DNA of 64,000 nt from Phaeodactylum tricornutum CCAP 1055/1 (taxonomy: Eukaryota; Bacillariophyta; Bacillariophyceae; Surirellales; Neidiaceae): contig NC_011687.1 of the NCBI RefSeq assembly GCF_000150955.2, forward strand, positions 434,001-498,000. The letters run 5' to 3'. This document shows positions 28,850-38,885 of the stretch, piece by piece (position 1 is the first letter of the stretch; each line of letters starts with the position of its first letter). A program made the position numbers and the translations under genes. Below the pieces are notes generated by a model. The model was not told the origin of the DNA, did no database searches, and worked only from the letters and a program-made list of their open reading frames with translations.

Positions 28850-30442
28850 ATGAACCAAGCGCAACTCCAGCAAAAACAGGAGCGACTTCGTCAGCTGCAA
28901 GAGGAAGAACGACAATTGCGGCTACAACTGCAGGTACAGGAACACGCTGCGACGTATCAAGTGGAGCTTGCCTGGCCTGCACGGATCGTTGACAGTAACG
29001 GAAATGCCCCGCGCACCAACAATGAACTGATACAGCATCGCCTACTCGAATCCGGTGTCCTGTACGAAGTTCCCGTACGCGTTGGCGCCACGGTCGAATC
29101 CACCAACGCGTTTATACAAGACTTGGAAAAGACGGGGTGCTTTAATAGCGTTCGTGTGGAGGTCGGACAAGGTGTTTCGGACGAGGACGCTTCGACTCGT
29201 GTACAGAAACAACTCAAAATTACGTTGGATGAAAAACGGTGGTACCGAGTCAACGCCGGTGCCGGGGTGAAAACAGATGGTTGGCTGCGACCAGAAACGG
29301 CCGTCAATGATGGCTTTTTACCGACTGCTGAAATCGACGTAAGTGTGGGCTTGCAGAATCTCACGGGCTGTCTCGACAAGACCGACCTTCAGTACACTTT
29401 GGACACACGGTCACTCGCCACCCTCTCTCTATCTCACGAGCAACCCCTTTACCGCATGTTGCCCGGGTCGTTGCGTGGTTGGTTGCTTGAACAAGACTAC
29501 GGAAGCAAGTATGCATTTGTTGCAAAAGCCATGGTCGATACGCTGGATTTTGAACGCACTCGCAGCTACAAAGAGTTCCAAAGAAGCTTGTCGTTGCGTG
29601 TTTGTAATCAGCACAGTCTAGCGAGTCCCGAATACACGCCCGATTTATATTACGGCGTCGAATGGTCGTTGTTATCGCGCGACTTGGTACCACGCCGACA
29701 GTCGAAAATGCCGTACGCCATGGATGCATCACCTGAGGTTGTTTCCCAAGCCGGACCGTCATTGAAACATTCCATTCTCGCTGAATTTCGAAGTAACGGC
29801 GAACTGTTGGATCATCCCTACAGCCCTACAGGTGGCGTTGAGATGCACGGGTCGGCTGAAGTCGCGGTGCCACCAGGTAGTGTTGGGTTCGTCAGGTGCA
29901 ACGGTGGGTTTGGCATTCATATGCCTCTTCTGCAAAGCCTTTCGGTGCATTCTATATTCAATGCGGGCTACCTCAAAGCGCTTTCCTTTGGTGGCCTTTG
30001 TCGGCCACCGACCCTGTCGGATCGGTATTACGTGGGTGGCCCCTTGCGGTTCCGAGGCTTTGTCCCGGCGGGCATTGGCCCCCGTACCAAACACGGCGGC
30101 AGCAGCACACCGGGCGGTGATGCCGTCGGTGGTGACTTTTTCTACACAGCCACCGCTATGGCCTCGATTACACCGACGAGTGGAATCCAATCTGTCGATA
30201 GCCTGGTAGAAAGTTTAGGGGTCCGGTTGTTTTCGTTCGCCAGTGCAGGCACCTGCGTCGGCGTCGTTGCACACACACCGCTATCAGCGATTGCGCGTAG
30301 TACTAGGGTAAGCTTGGGCGTTGGGCTGGCCACAACAGCCCTGGGTCCACGGTTGGAGGCAACGTACGCTTGGCCTTGGCGATATGGACCAGCGGACGCC
30401 CGGCAAAATGCACAGTTTGGATTCGGCTTCTCGTTTGGATAA
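28850..30442 (+). CDS. SAM50: mitochondrial outer-membrane Omp85 protein (SAM50)
   Basis: A 530-aa Omp85-family protein that should fold beta-barrels into the mitochondrial outer membrane. The N-terminus is a short Gln/Glu-rich helix. Residues about 60-130 form one POTRA-like unit (VGATVESTNAFIQDLEKTGC). A C-terminal 16-strand barrel follows, with the conserved loop-6 motif LRFRGF (about 400) in YYVGGPLRFRGFVPAGIGPR. The last strand is aromatic/Gly alternating and ends GFGFSFG, like a beta-signal. A single POTRA and no plastid presequence favour SAM50 over the plastid Toc75/Omp85 forms. It appears intronless. Confidence 0.9.
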   Translation: MNQAQLQQKQERLRQLQEEERQLRLQLQVQEHAATYQVELAWPARIVDSNGNAPRTNNELIQHRLLESGVLYEVPVRVGATVESTNAFIQDLEKTGCFNSVRVEVGQGVSDEDASTRVQKQLKITLDEKRWYRVNAGAGVKTDGWLRPETAVNDGFLPTAEIDVSVGLQNLTGCLDKTDLQYTLDTRSLATLSLSHEQPLYRMLPGSLRGWLLEQDYGSKYAFVAKAMVDTLDFERTRSYKEFQRSLSLRVCNQHSLASPEYTPDLYYGVEWSLLSRDLVPRRQSKMPYAMDASPEVVSQAGPSLKHSILAEFRSNGELLDHPYSPTGGVEMHGSAEVAVPPGSVGFVRCNGGFGIHMPLLQSLSVHSIFNAGYLKALSFGGLCRPPTLSDRYYVGGPLRFRGFVPAGIGPRTKHGGSSTPGGDAVGGDFFYTATAMASITPTSGIQSVDSLVESLGVRLFSFASAGTCVGVVAHTPLSAIARSTRVSLGVGLATTALGPRLEATYAWPWRYGPADARQNAQFGFGFSFG

Positions 30443-30607
30443 TAAACCTCGCCACAATATCGAACGCCTATCTCCATTGTGAGTACTACAGTTTGCGCAG
30501 CTGACTACTAGTTAATTCTACGGCTATGAGCAAGATTTCGACGCGCGTAGTCGGGGAGAGACGGTGCCGTACTTGCTTCAACCGTGCAACCAGGAACAGC
30601 TCTCGCT
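30443..30607. other. short convergent 3' region
   Basis: Only 165 bp separates the stop codons of SAM50 (plus) and the FAM210-like gene (minus). The 3' UTRs are probably short or overlapping. Confidence 0.5.
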
Positions 30608-31168
30608 CTAGTACTTGGGAGGGAAGATTTGATCCATGACAGGCTTCACGGTAACAATCACCATTGGCAACCGCAGCGGCTCCACCATTTCGTTCACAAC
30701 AACTGCGAGTCCGATTCTTCCCAACGATGGATCGATCTTGGATACCAAGTCCCATCCCGTCATGGCGTCGGCTTTAGCGACCAGCGCCATGGCGTCGACT
30801 CCACCAACGGAAATGGCGGTGAAGCATCCAACAAAGGTTACGCCCCAAACGGCCCAGTACCACACTACGAGCGGCATTCCGTAATCCCGAGCCAGAGCCT
30901 TGTATCGGCCGGACCACGTATAGCGTTCACCCGTGTTAATTCCTTTCAAAGCCTCCAAACGCGCAATCTCGCGATTGTACCGACGTAGCTCTTGGTCTTT
31001 TTGGAACGGAGTGAGCGATGCAACGCGAGCCTTTTCCTTTTCCTCTTCGTCAGGTGTAATTGGTGTGTAACATCGGTGCCATGCGAGCTGAATGAGAGGC
31101 TTCGAGCTCTGCCTTAATGGCCGCAAGGCTCCTAAAGACAGCCGGTGCAAAGAACGGAAGGTCGACAT
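30608..31168 (-). CDS. FAM210/DUF1279 mitochondrial membrane protein
   Basis: 186 aa from the ATG before STFRSLHRLSLGALRPLRQS, an Arg/Ser-rich amphipathic helix typical of a mitochondrial presequence. An ATG 69 bp upstream is in frame, but its extension lacks such character. After a charged helix (KDQELRRYNREIARLEAL) comes the DUF1279 core: KALARDYGMPLVVWYWAVWG, a TM stretch, then DPSLGRIGLAVVVNEMVEPL and LPMVIVTVKPVMDQIF. FAM210 proteins sit in the inner membrane and influence mitochondrial translation and morphology; the exact role here is unknown. A CACTGACGGTGAGT element lies about 20 bp upstream of the ATG. Confidence 0.85.
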   Translation of the reverse strand: MSTFRSLHRLSLGALRPLRQSSKPLIQLAWHRCYTPITPDEEEKEKARVASLTPFQKDQELRRYNREIARLEALKGINTGERYTWSGRYKALARDYGMPLVVWYWAVWGVTFVGCFTAISVGGVDAMALVAKADAMTGWDLVSKIDPSLGRIGLAVVVNEMVEPLRLPMVIVTVKPVMDQIFPPKY

Positions 31169-33608
31169 GGTCCTTTTCTGTTGTGAGCACTGACGGTGAG
31201 TGAGCGACGTACGGTTTCCCGCGACCGCGACCGACATGGTTCTTTTCAGGACGTCACATCAGAGTCGTACACGACACGTCGAATGAGAAGAACCCCGCAA
31301 AAAATGTTCCCTTCGGCCCCATCCACATTCATTTGACTGTGACAGCGATTTACAGTTAATTTTGGGAATACCGCATAGTAGGACCAAGCTATCACCCAGG
31401 AAGGACCACGTTGTTTCTAAATTTATACGATTTGATAAGCTCAGTTTGCACTTGTAAAATACATACATTTCAATGAAATCTTGGAACGCGAATTTGCTCC
31501 ATTGATTCGGCTGAATAATGTAGGTAAGATGGCTCAAGTCCCTATGAAGACTCTATTCTGGGGCCTCGAAACTGCATCGATATGTTATCGATCTACCAGT
31601 TAGCTCGTCAGTTTCATGATTGGAACTACGCATATTAGCAGCTCTACCATCTCCATTGCCGGGATCAGCTTGAGATTTGCGATCAACGTTTATCTAGAAT
31701 TGCCCATCCGCGTATATTCCGATTTAATTAACAATATTTCCCATTGCTGCTAAGACCTTATACTTTGTTTTTCCCAAGATCCGAAATTCAACTACCCAGC
31801 GAACAGTCTCGCACTATTCCTTGGCTATCGTTTTTCGACGATTCGTCCATTTCACGGGTTCTGTACTGCAAATTCAGTGGAGACAACGCGACACCTCCAA
31901 AACTCTCGGTGGGACTATAGTTGTTCCTGGAAACGCCCAACGGAAAGAGCATGACAACCATAAATCAGAGCCCGATCAAGACCAAGTTGGGACTTCATAA
32001 GCTACCTGCCACAGTTTTCTCGTTGGAAGTGAAGAGGCCTGATTGATTGGTCTTTGATTCGAAAAGTTAAAAAATTCAAGATTATTCATTCGATAGGAAG
32101 CATTTCGAATTTCTTTGACACCTATCTACATACTTCTTGTAACAGCACGTTAACGCGTTGTGCAAGCTCACTGACTTGAACGCTGCCAATCAATTGCGTT
32201 GAAAGCCTCGTTCCAAATTGACTTGGCTAGTGAAAGATGTTGACGATTGGACGACAACATTCGATACTACTTGCAGCTACCCATCAATGCAACTCGACTA
32301 ATTAATTTAAAACAAATGAAGCAAGACGCTTTTGAAGCCCCCGGTTATGCGGCTACTGCTTGCGAATATTGAGATGGACAAGGCGTTGGCTCGCCACACG
32401 GTTGTTTCCCTCATTTCAAAACCACCAAACTATTAGAAAGCGCAACTCCTTTAACCAGATTCGCGTGCCAGGTGGAAATGCGAAACCGTATTACCCCTGT
32501 TCGCCTTCATCCTCTTCAAAGTCAATTTCTTCGGCAATACGGAGCGCTTCGGCTAGAATATCCACTATTCTTGAATTTCTGGAATAAGGCCTTGGGAATC
32601 TCTGTCGCTCTTGGGAAGCCGGTATTGAACCAGTTGATTCTACAAACGACGATCGCGCATGGTTGGAATGGATCATTGGACACAGTAAAAGCCTCATCAA
32701 CGCAGTATCTGGTGCCTGTCGGTTCTGGTGAGTTCTTAGAGATGGAGTAGCAGCTTTCATGATCAACCATTCGTGTTTCTCCGATTTTGAAAATGGAACA
32801 AGGCGATAATTTGTTTTTGTCAACAGCACCTCGGGTACTTGGATTTGAATCTCGGGAAAAATGAACTCGGAAATCTTGATAGGACTTTTCCCGGCTCTGC
32901 AGTTAGTTGTTCGGAGTGGAGAAACTAAGTGGCACATGGTGTGTATAGTAGGGGCGTAAGCGTCTATCTAACAGGTGCTAAAATGTGTATTGATCAAAAG
33001 AGATGGTCCTGATAACCTCTCTTTAATAAATAAAAGTGTCCCATAAAATCTCTCATGTGATTCATTTTTGCTCATTATTGCCGTTCATTTATTCGTCTCC
33101 TTATTCTACCCAAAGATAGCCTGGCCGTGTCCTCTCCACAATTACTGATAGCATATTTTGCTCGTGATAGAAATAAGGTCACGTGGGAAGCTAATGTAAA
33201 ACTTGCCTAAACGAGGAACTCAGAGGTTCAAAAATAAGAGTCCAACTTTTCACTCGATGACACTAATGTAATGAAATGATGCTTTCTTCCACATAGAAAA
33301 ACTCGAGCTGCGCAAGGACACGATAATCGCTACTTACATGGCTACAGATATGCATCTAGATACGGGTCATCCGCTTCGTCGCACGAAGGCGTCCATATGA
33401 ATCAAAGCAAATCGTATATCAGCTTGAAACAACTCAATTTTGTCTTGGTGGTTTGTCAACGCCCTGTCTGAAATGCAATCCTTTCTCGAGATCTTATGGC
33501 CGAGCCTTTGTGTCAGCCTTTCAATACCATTTGACTTTTCCTCAGCTTTGGTAGTGTGCACTGATCTATCCACGGTGCCTACTTTTCACTGTATTCCCAA
33601 ATTGGAAA
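31169..33608. other. gene-poor island, left part
   Basis: AT-rich, with stop codons in all frames. ORFs at 32491-32937 (minus, ending DILAEALRIAEEIDFEEDEGEQG) and 33367-33573 (minus) have protein-like composition but no recognised family. They may be gene relics. No transposase, reverse transcriptase or long repeats were seen. Confidence 0.4.
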
Positions 33609-33851
33609 CGTTGCTAAAAACCCTCTCCTCTGTACCATCTACACGAAGTGGATACAATAGAACTCAAACTGCAACGAGGCGTCCATGAGCCGCTAATTGC
33701 AGCATTGATTGGAAGGAGTTCAAGGATCAAGGAGATGGTTGCACTAACTCGGTTGGATACAAGCCATTCTTTGAAGCAAGACCAAAACGAAAGTAAACAG
33801 CTAGGTAAATACACCCCGATTGGCAAGTCAGAAAAGTTGAAGTATTTCTAG
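33609..33851 (+). pseudogene. possible relic of an unrecognised gene
   Basis: An open stretch after a stop codon reads, without a nearby ATG, as HLHEVDTIELKLQRGVHEPL, then IAALIGRSSRIKEMVALTRL and ends IGKSEKLKYF. Composition and codon use look like real protein, but the frame is short, has no start, and both flanks are AT-rich with stops. It may be the tail of a decayed gene or a last exon whose earlier exons I cannot define. Confidence 0.3.
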
Positions 33852-36526
33852 TAGTATGTATTGAAATAATTGAATACAATAGGGGTCGTGTTTCGCGGGG
33901 AATGTGGGGTATTCCCGTAAATTTTTGACACGTTACTGTCCAGCCGGACAACATCAAAATCCCTCACCAAAAACCGCGTCGTCGTAGTCGTCTCCCTCCA
34001 CAATATCGAGTGCCGACTGCAGGATGGTAGCTAGCTGCAATCTGGTGTATTCCTTCCCGGCAAGTAAGTTTGACGGAGAGAGTGGCGGAACAAAGGGGAC
34101 GTTCTCTTGATTTTCTTGGCGGCGCAACAATGGAAGCTCTCGCATCCTCACGGAGGGCGCTTAGCAACGTGTCACGGAGAGGGACCGGTTGGTGGCTGGC
34201 ACTAGATCGCTCAGTACAACTGGGAAAGCCGATATCAGACGCTGTCCATGCTTCCATTTTGGCCTTTTGTCACTGGTAATAGTAAATCGGGAGCGGCAGT
34301 TTGGGTAATTTTTGTGGCGAAATTATTTTATGCCAAACGAAGAAATCCGAGGAAGTCAAGTTTCAGTTTCTGTGGACATACGCGTCTGTAGGAAGTGCAG
34401 TAAATATACTTTTGGAAGTGCTGGCACTATTGATCGAACCAAGATACGAGAGTTCAACCTTCAACGTTAAAATTAACGTTGCCAAGCTTTCCGAGATTTC
34501 TGATGTGTGGCTATTGGAAAGTGCGAGGCCGTAGCAGTACCAAAGAATTACTGTTAGCAAACCAGTTGTTAGTTTCTGCGGCCCAGTCGACGGTGTTTCT
34601 TAGTTTCTGCGGTATGCGAGGCCTCGTCTAAGTGATTGCCTAGGATACGAGGTTCTTCCTTCGACGTCTCAGAGCCGTAAAAGGTGTGCGTGCGTGCGGA
34701 TCGGAGCCCATTCTCTGGATGTGAACCATTTCCGCGTTGGATTGCAGTGTGTTGCGGGACAAAGAATGTGGTGCATCCGCACAGGTGATAAGACAGCGAG
34801 GCAGTCGCGGGCGAACAAAATCAGTCCGAAATGACCATGACCTCCTAGTTGTAATCGGAAAAAGCTTCATGAGAACACGTCGAGAGTCCAAATCTGTTTC
34901 GAACGACGTAAATGTAAGTATAGTCAGAAGCAAGTGCGCGTGAATCTGTCTAGCTTCTCATGCGTTAGGCCCTTCCGTTTCGGATTCGGCTAGGATCCCC
35001 TTTAATCATCCATTCATGTTCGGTTCCAATCTTTCCTTTTCTGACGCATTCTGGGCAGGCAATGCAAGTTACTTACTGCTGCTTCCGCACTACACTTCGC
35101 TTTGCTGTTAGGCGCCTCCGAAAATCGAGAAAAAGGCATTACCGAATCAATCACAATACCGGGATCGCTCTGATTGCCATCGACAAGCCTATAGAGTACA
35201 CCCTGCGTTCTCTTTTTGTATACGAGAAGTCGTTAGGAATGCCCAGGATCGGGCTGGGGTATGGTACACGTGCTCGGTTCCAAACTACGGGACACTGTTG
35301 GCAAAGTCCGTTGGAAGGTGACGGTGAACTATGCTCGCTGGCTACTTCCTCGGCCCACGCGCGCCACTCTGATAAGTTCTACCTGCTTACGAGTGTATTT
35401 GTAGAATACGACGAAAGAGTAGAAGTTGGGGGGAAAGCCTCGTAGAGGCTCCGATTGTTTTAATCGGTAGGTTTTTAGATTGAGATTGTGAGACTAAAAT
35501 ATAGATTCCAAAATGAAACCTTTTGTGTTGGAAACAGAATGTACGAACGTAGAAACCCCGTAGCCAATGTACTGGCTATCGAACCATTGACATAGTTTTT
35601 GTCGAGATGATTGGATCACCTATGTGATCGCCAAACCATCGAGTTCGGATGGTGCCAACAGTATCTGTTGACAACTTTCATCTAGGGAAACCGTATGGTA
35701 ATCAGGAATATTTCGTTCCTAGCATATCAGGTTTGATAAGACGAGTCGTCTTATACGCCTCATGCAACGGAACCAGAGTTGTGTATGTTGCAAACATTTG
35801 GGTGCATAACGCAAATATTTGGTTTCCTATGAGACGCTTCGTATTTTCCTCCGGCATGCCACACACGGGTAATGAACCCGACGAGGACAGTCGTCTGGCC
35901 ACTGCGTCTGTCCTACGACAGAGCCAGGAAAAAGGAAATGGCAACGAGGCCAAGATCTAGAGCTAGTGAATCCTAGATAGATGTTCCAACAAACAATGCT
36001 AAGGCTAAGCAATTCTATCTACAACGTAGTATCAAATTGTAGCATTGTGTGGCTATGATTTATCAACTCGAATTACAAAATGTCCCGCGAGGTCCGTCTC
36101 TTGTCGGTTCTACGGAAAATGAATCCCGCTCACTGCGTATTCTGGATGGGCGGATCGGACCGGACCGAATCCCGGACGTACCGAATACAGGATAGGCGCC
36201 TACCAGCACTTAGAGCCACATTTATAGTGACTGTCTAGTGTACGGTTCCTGTAACAGAAGCACACCAACCTAGTTCGCTACCTCGACGCGAACCGGTTGA
36301 CAGAACAGTTCACGATCGCTCACACTCCCACAGTTCCTGATCAGTAGGTACCAGCGGCGCGCGCGACCGAACATTCCATTCCACCTAGCCAGCCCGCACT
36401 GTCGGTTGGAATTGGTTCCACACTGCCGTTGGTCAGTCTCTTGACGTCTACCGACTGTGTGTATTCTTGGCTGTAATCCCGCAGTACCGAAAAGGGCGGC
36501 ATCCGATTCCGAGAGAGAGAAATAGC
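33852..36526. other. gene-poor island, right part
   Basis: No confident gene in 2.7 kb. A minus-strand ORF at 33954-34151 (QENVPFVPPLSPSNLL ... TILQSALDIVEGDDYDDAVF) looks protein-like. ORFs at 34640-34943, 35062-35445 and 35649-35960 overlap opposite-strand frames and cannot be told apart. The right end should hold the promoter of the gene at 36527. Confidence 0.4.
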
Positions 36527-38377
36527 ATGCGGGTTAGGCGCGGACTGCGGTGTCTGTCCGCATTCGTCGTGTGGTTCGATGGGACGAGTGCCTGGCGACT
36601 GTCCCCACCCCGTCGTGAGTTGTCCCGCACGCGTATCACGACTACCAAAGTAACAGCGACTCGCAAACGACCAAGACGTGACCCCGACGCGGTTCCTCCG
36701 CCAGTCAAACGGGACGTGTCTCCACCCCGCCGTCCTTCCCCCACCGCTCGGCCACCGCCGCCGTTGCGCATGACGACGGCTCTCGGGATTGTTCCACCCG
36801 ACCCACTCTGGGATACCATCCAACGGGCTCGCCACTTTGCGCGTGACTCGTCGTACACGAAATGGCCGCCCTGCATACGACTCTTTCATCCATTTTCCCA
36901 AACGCTCGCTCTGCAGGTTGCCCGAGTCATCGAAAAGTACGGAGTGGAACCTTTCGACATTACCCTCAACGCGTGGTCCGTGGTGCCGCACTTGGAAGCG
37001 ATGGAGGCGGATTGGTTGGCCATGCAGAAGCTTCCGGCACAGGTTAGTTTAGAAGACGATCGTCGGAGCAAAGAGCGCGCCGAAGTGGACGACTTGATTG
37101 CTCGTGAAGTCGAAGTTGGCAAGGAAAAACTCCAGCAGCGACAACAGCGCAAAGCCAACCAAAGTAGCAATAGCAATAGTAACCACACCAACAGCGACGC
37201 CACCAATATCGACACCAACACCGCTATTAAACACGCACCACACATTGGAAGAGACTCGGACACTCTTCGGAAGGATTCGACGGAAGAAAGCAGCAATGTC
37301 ACCGACGACGACGACGATGGTCACCCACACCAAAATCTGGACCGGCGAGACAAGAGTGCTCCGGCCGCATCGTCACCGCGGGCAATGCTCGATCGTCAAA
37401 AACGCATGTACGAAGAGTTCAATGGTCCTTGTATTGTGTGTTTGGAACCGGATCAGGAAAGTAAAGAACGCCTCATTGAATTGCGTCATCTACTCTGCCA
37501 GGAGTTGGGTATGGATCCCGCCTTTTCCCCATCCTCCGCCAACGCCGATCTCGATACGCGACTCCCGAAAGCAGCCAAAGAAAGCGAGTTTCGACCCATT
37601 TTACCGATTGCCAGCTTTACTAGCGTCAACGCGGCGATTGATATGGCACGCAAGCTCAGAGGGCTGTGGGATCCGCTCACGTTTACCGTATCCGACTTTC
37701 AAGTCATTTCCTGCGAGGCCGGAGGCGAGCTGGACGAGTTCGGGGACAACGCTATGCGGACCCCAACCCGCCCCCGTCCGGATCCGTACGCGGAAAATCG
37801 GGAATACCAACTACGCAAAACATCCTTTCTCTCCCACGTACAGGACCAGGAGCGCAACTTGACTCCCGACGGACAATTTGGTTGTGACGCGCTCATCATG
37901 TTTCTAGGGGAAGAGCCGGAAGAAGACGAACGGGCCAGACAAAAACGAAAGCCAGACGTGCAAGTGATGAACAGCGATGGGTGCGAGTCAGAAGACGAAA
38001 TGATAATGGACGACAACAAAGGCTCCCGAGGTTTGGAGCTCTGGCTTTCCGAAGACGATGACTTCGATGAAGGCACCGCGGTAGCGGTTGGTAGGACTCT
38101 GTTCTTCACCGGAGAGACCCGAGAATTTGTGGGAATGCCGGCCACGAGCGTAGTGGACGCGAAAGACCGTATCTTGGGCGATGGAGTGAGCGGAGCCGCA
38201 AGACGCCGCAGCACAGTCCATCGGTCGGGAAGCCTTTGGGAAGACGGCGAGTGGGGACGCAAAGAGGTGGACAGTCTGCCGTGGTCCAAAATGGAGCGTG
38301 GCGCCATGACTCGAGCACAAGAGGAATACGCGAAAGATGACGACAACGACGATGCTTTGAGCGACGACGACGGCTAG
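36527..38377 (+). CDS. degenerate 2H-phosphoesterase-like protein with plastid-type presequence
   Basis: 616 aa from the first ATG; the frame is open 60 bp further upstream but only from a TTG. The N-terminus MRVRRGLRCLSAFVVWFDG with TSAWRLSPPRR could be a signal peptide with an A-W plastid junction. Two blocks, CIRLFHPFSQTLALQVARVI with ITLNAWSVVPHLEAME (about 125-165) and ILPIASFTSVNAAIDMARKL with LTFTVSDFQVISCEA (about 365-405), have the pseudo-symmetric look of LigT/2'-5' RNA-ligase (2H) domains. The HxT/S motifs are missing. A 150-residue Asn/Asp-rich insert separates them, and the C-terminus is acidic. Catalysis is doubtful. A decayed copy of its 3' end lies at about 41985-42115. Confidence 0.6.
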   Translation: MRVRRGLRCLSAFVVWFDGTSAWRLSPPRRELSRTRITTTKVTATRKRPRRDPDAVPPPVKRDVSPPRRPSPTARPPPPLRMTTALGIVPPDPLWDTIQRARHFARDSSYTKWPPCIRLFHPFSQTLALQVARVIEKYGVEPFDITLNAWSVVPHLEAMEADWLAMQKLPAQVSLEDDRRSKERAEVDDLIAREVEVGKEKLQQRQQRKANQSSNSNSNHTNSDATNIDTNTAIKHAPHIGRDSDTLRKDSTEESSNVTDDDDDGHPHQNLDRRDKSAPAASSPRAMLDRQKRMYEEFNGPCIVCLEPDQESKERLIELRHLLCQELGMDPAFSPSSANADLDTRLPKAAKESEFRPILPIASFTSVNAAIDMARKLRGLWDPLTFTVSDFQVISCEAGGELDEFGDNAMRTPTRPRPDPYAENREYQLRKTSFLSHVQDQERNLTPDGQFGCDALIMFLGEEPEEDERARQKRKPDVQVMNSDGCESEDEMIMDDNKGSRGLELWLSEDDDFDEGTAVAVGRTLFFTGETREFVGMPATSVVDAKDRILGDGVSGAARRRSTVHRSGSLWEDGEWGRKEVDSLPWSKMERGAMTRAQEEYAKDDDNDDALSDDDG

Positions 38378-38439
38378 CCATAGGATCGCAATCGACTTGG
38401 GGTAGAAGGTGGATTCGTTCGAAAGTTCTGCAGGTAGTA
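38378..38439. other. 3' flank of 2H-like gene
   Basis: A short linker between the stop codon and the CNNM-like relic. No signal was recognised. Confidence 0.4.
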
Positions 38440-38830
38440 TCGCAACAGCATGCTGCGCAGCGGCTCATATCGCAGAGTCTTGTGGCATTCCAGCTACCAG
38501 ATTTGTACTCCTCCATTGAATGTGCGCCTTTTCGAACGACGCTTTTGGCCAGTTTCTGCGCATCCTTTTCGTATCTGTCTTGCTCGTGATAGATTTGCTC
38601 CTGGATTGTTTGTAGGATGTTCCCGAGTGCAACGACACGGTACCGACGGGGCTTCACCTTTCCTCAGGTAGTGTTGCTATCTCCGGGACACGCATACCTG
38701 GCAAAAAGAAGCGTTTCGCGTCGGGGTGAAAGTTTCGACAGTCCACTCAGTTTTCTTTGGCGGTGGGCCTCCCACCGTTTGAGCGTCAAATCAATCAGGT
38801 TATCCTATCCCACTACCAATACAGATAGCC
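38440..38830 (-). pseudogene. decayed tail of a CNNM/CorC-like gene (duplication copy 1)
   Basis: On the minus strand this reads NILQTIQEQIYHEQDRYEKD then AQKLAKSVVRKGAH, which aligns with DVLEMLLQEQIYDEQDRYEK and AQKLAKIVVRRWKAY near the end of the intact CNNM-like gene at 42135-43886. Nucleotide similarity continues through the GGGCTTCACC block (38646) to about 38800. Only the C-terminal part survives; the DUF21 membrane domain is gone. It sits between the 2H-like gene and SGNH copy 1. Confidence 0.85.
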
Positions 38831-38885
38831 CGCAAAACGTAGCCTGAAATTATACGGAGTTGTTATTCGTACTTTGATCATCGCC

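Noticed and set aside
35062-35445. 127-aa plus-strand ORF
   Set aside because: No recognised motif, atypical composition and no neighbouring promoter-like word; not called as a gene.
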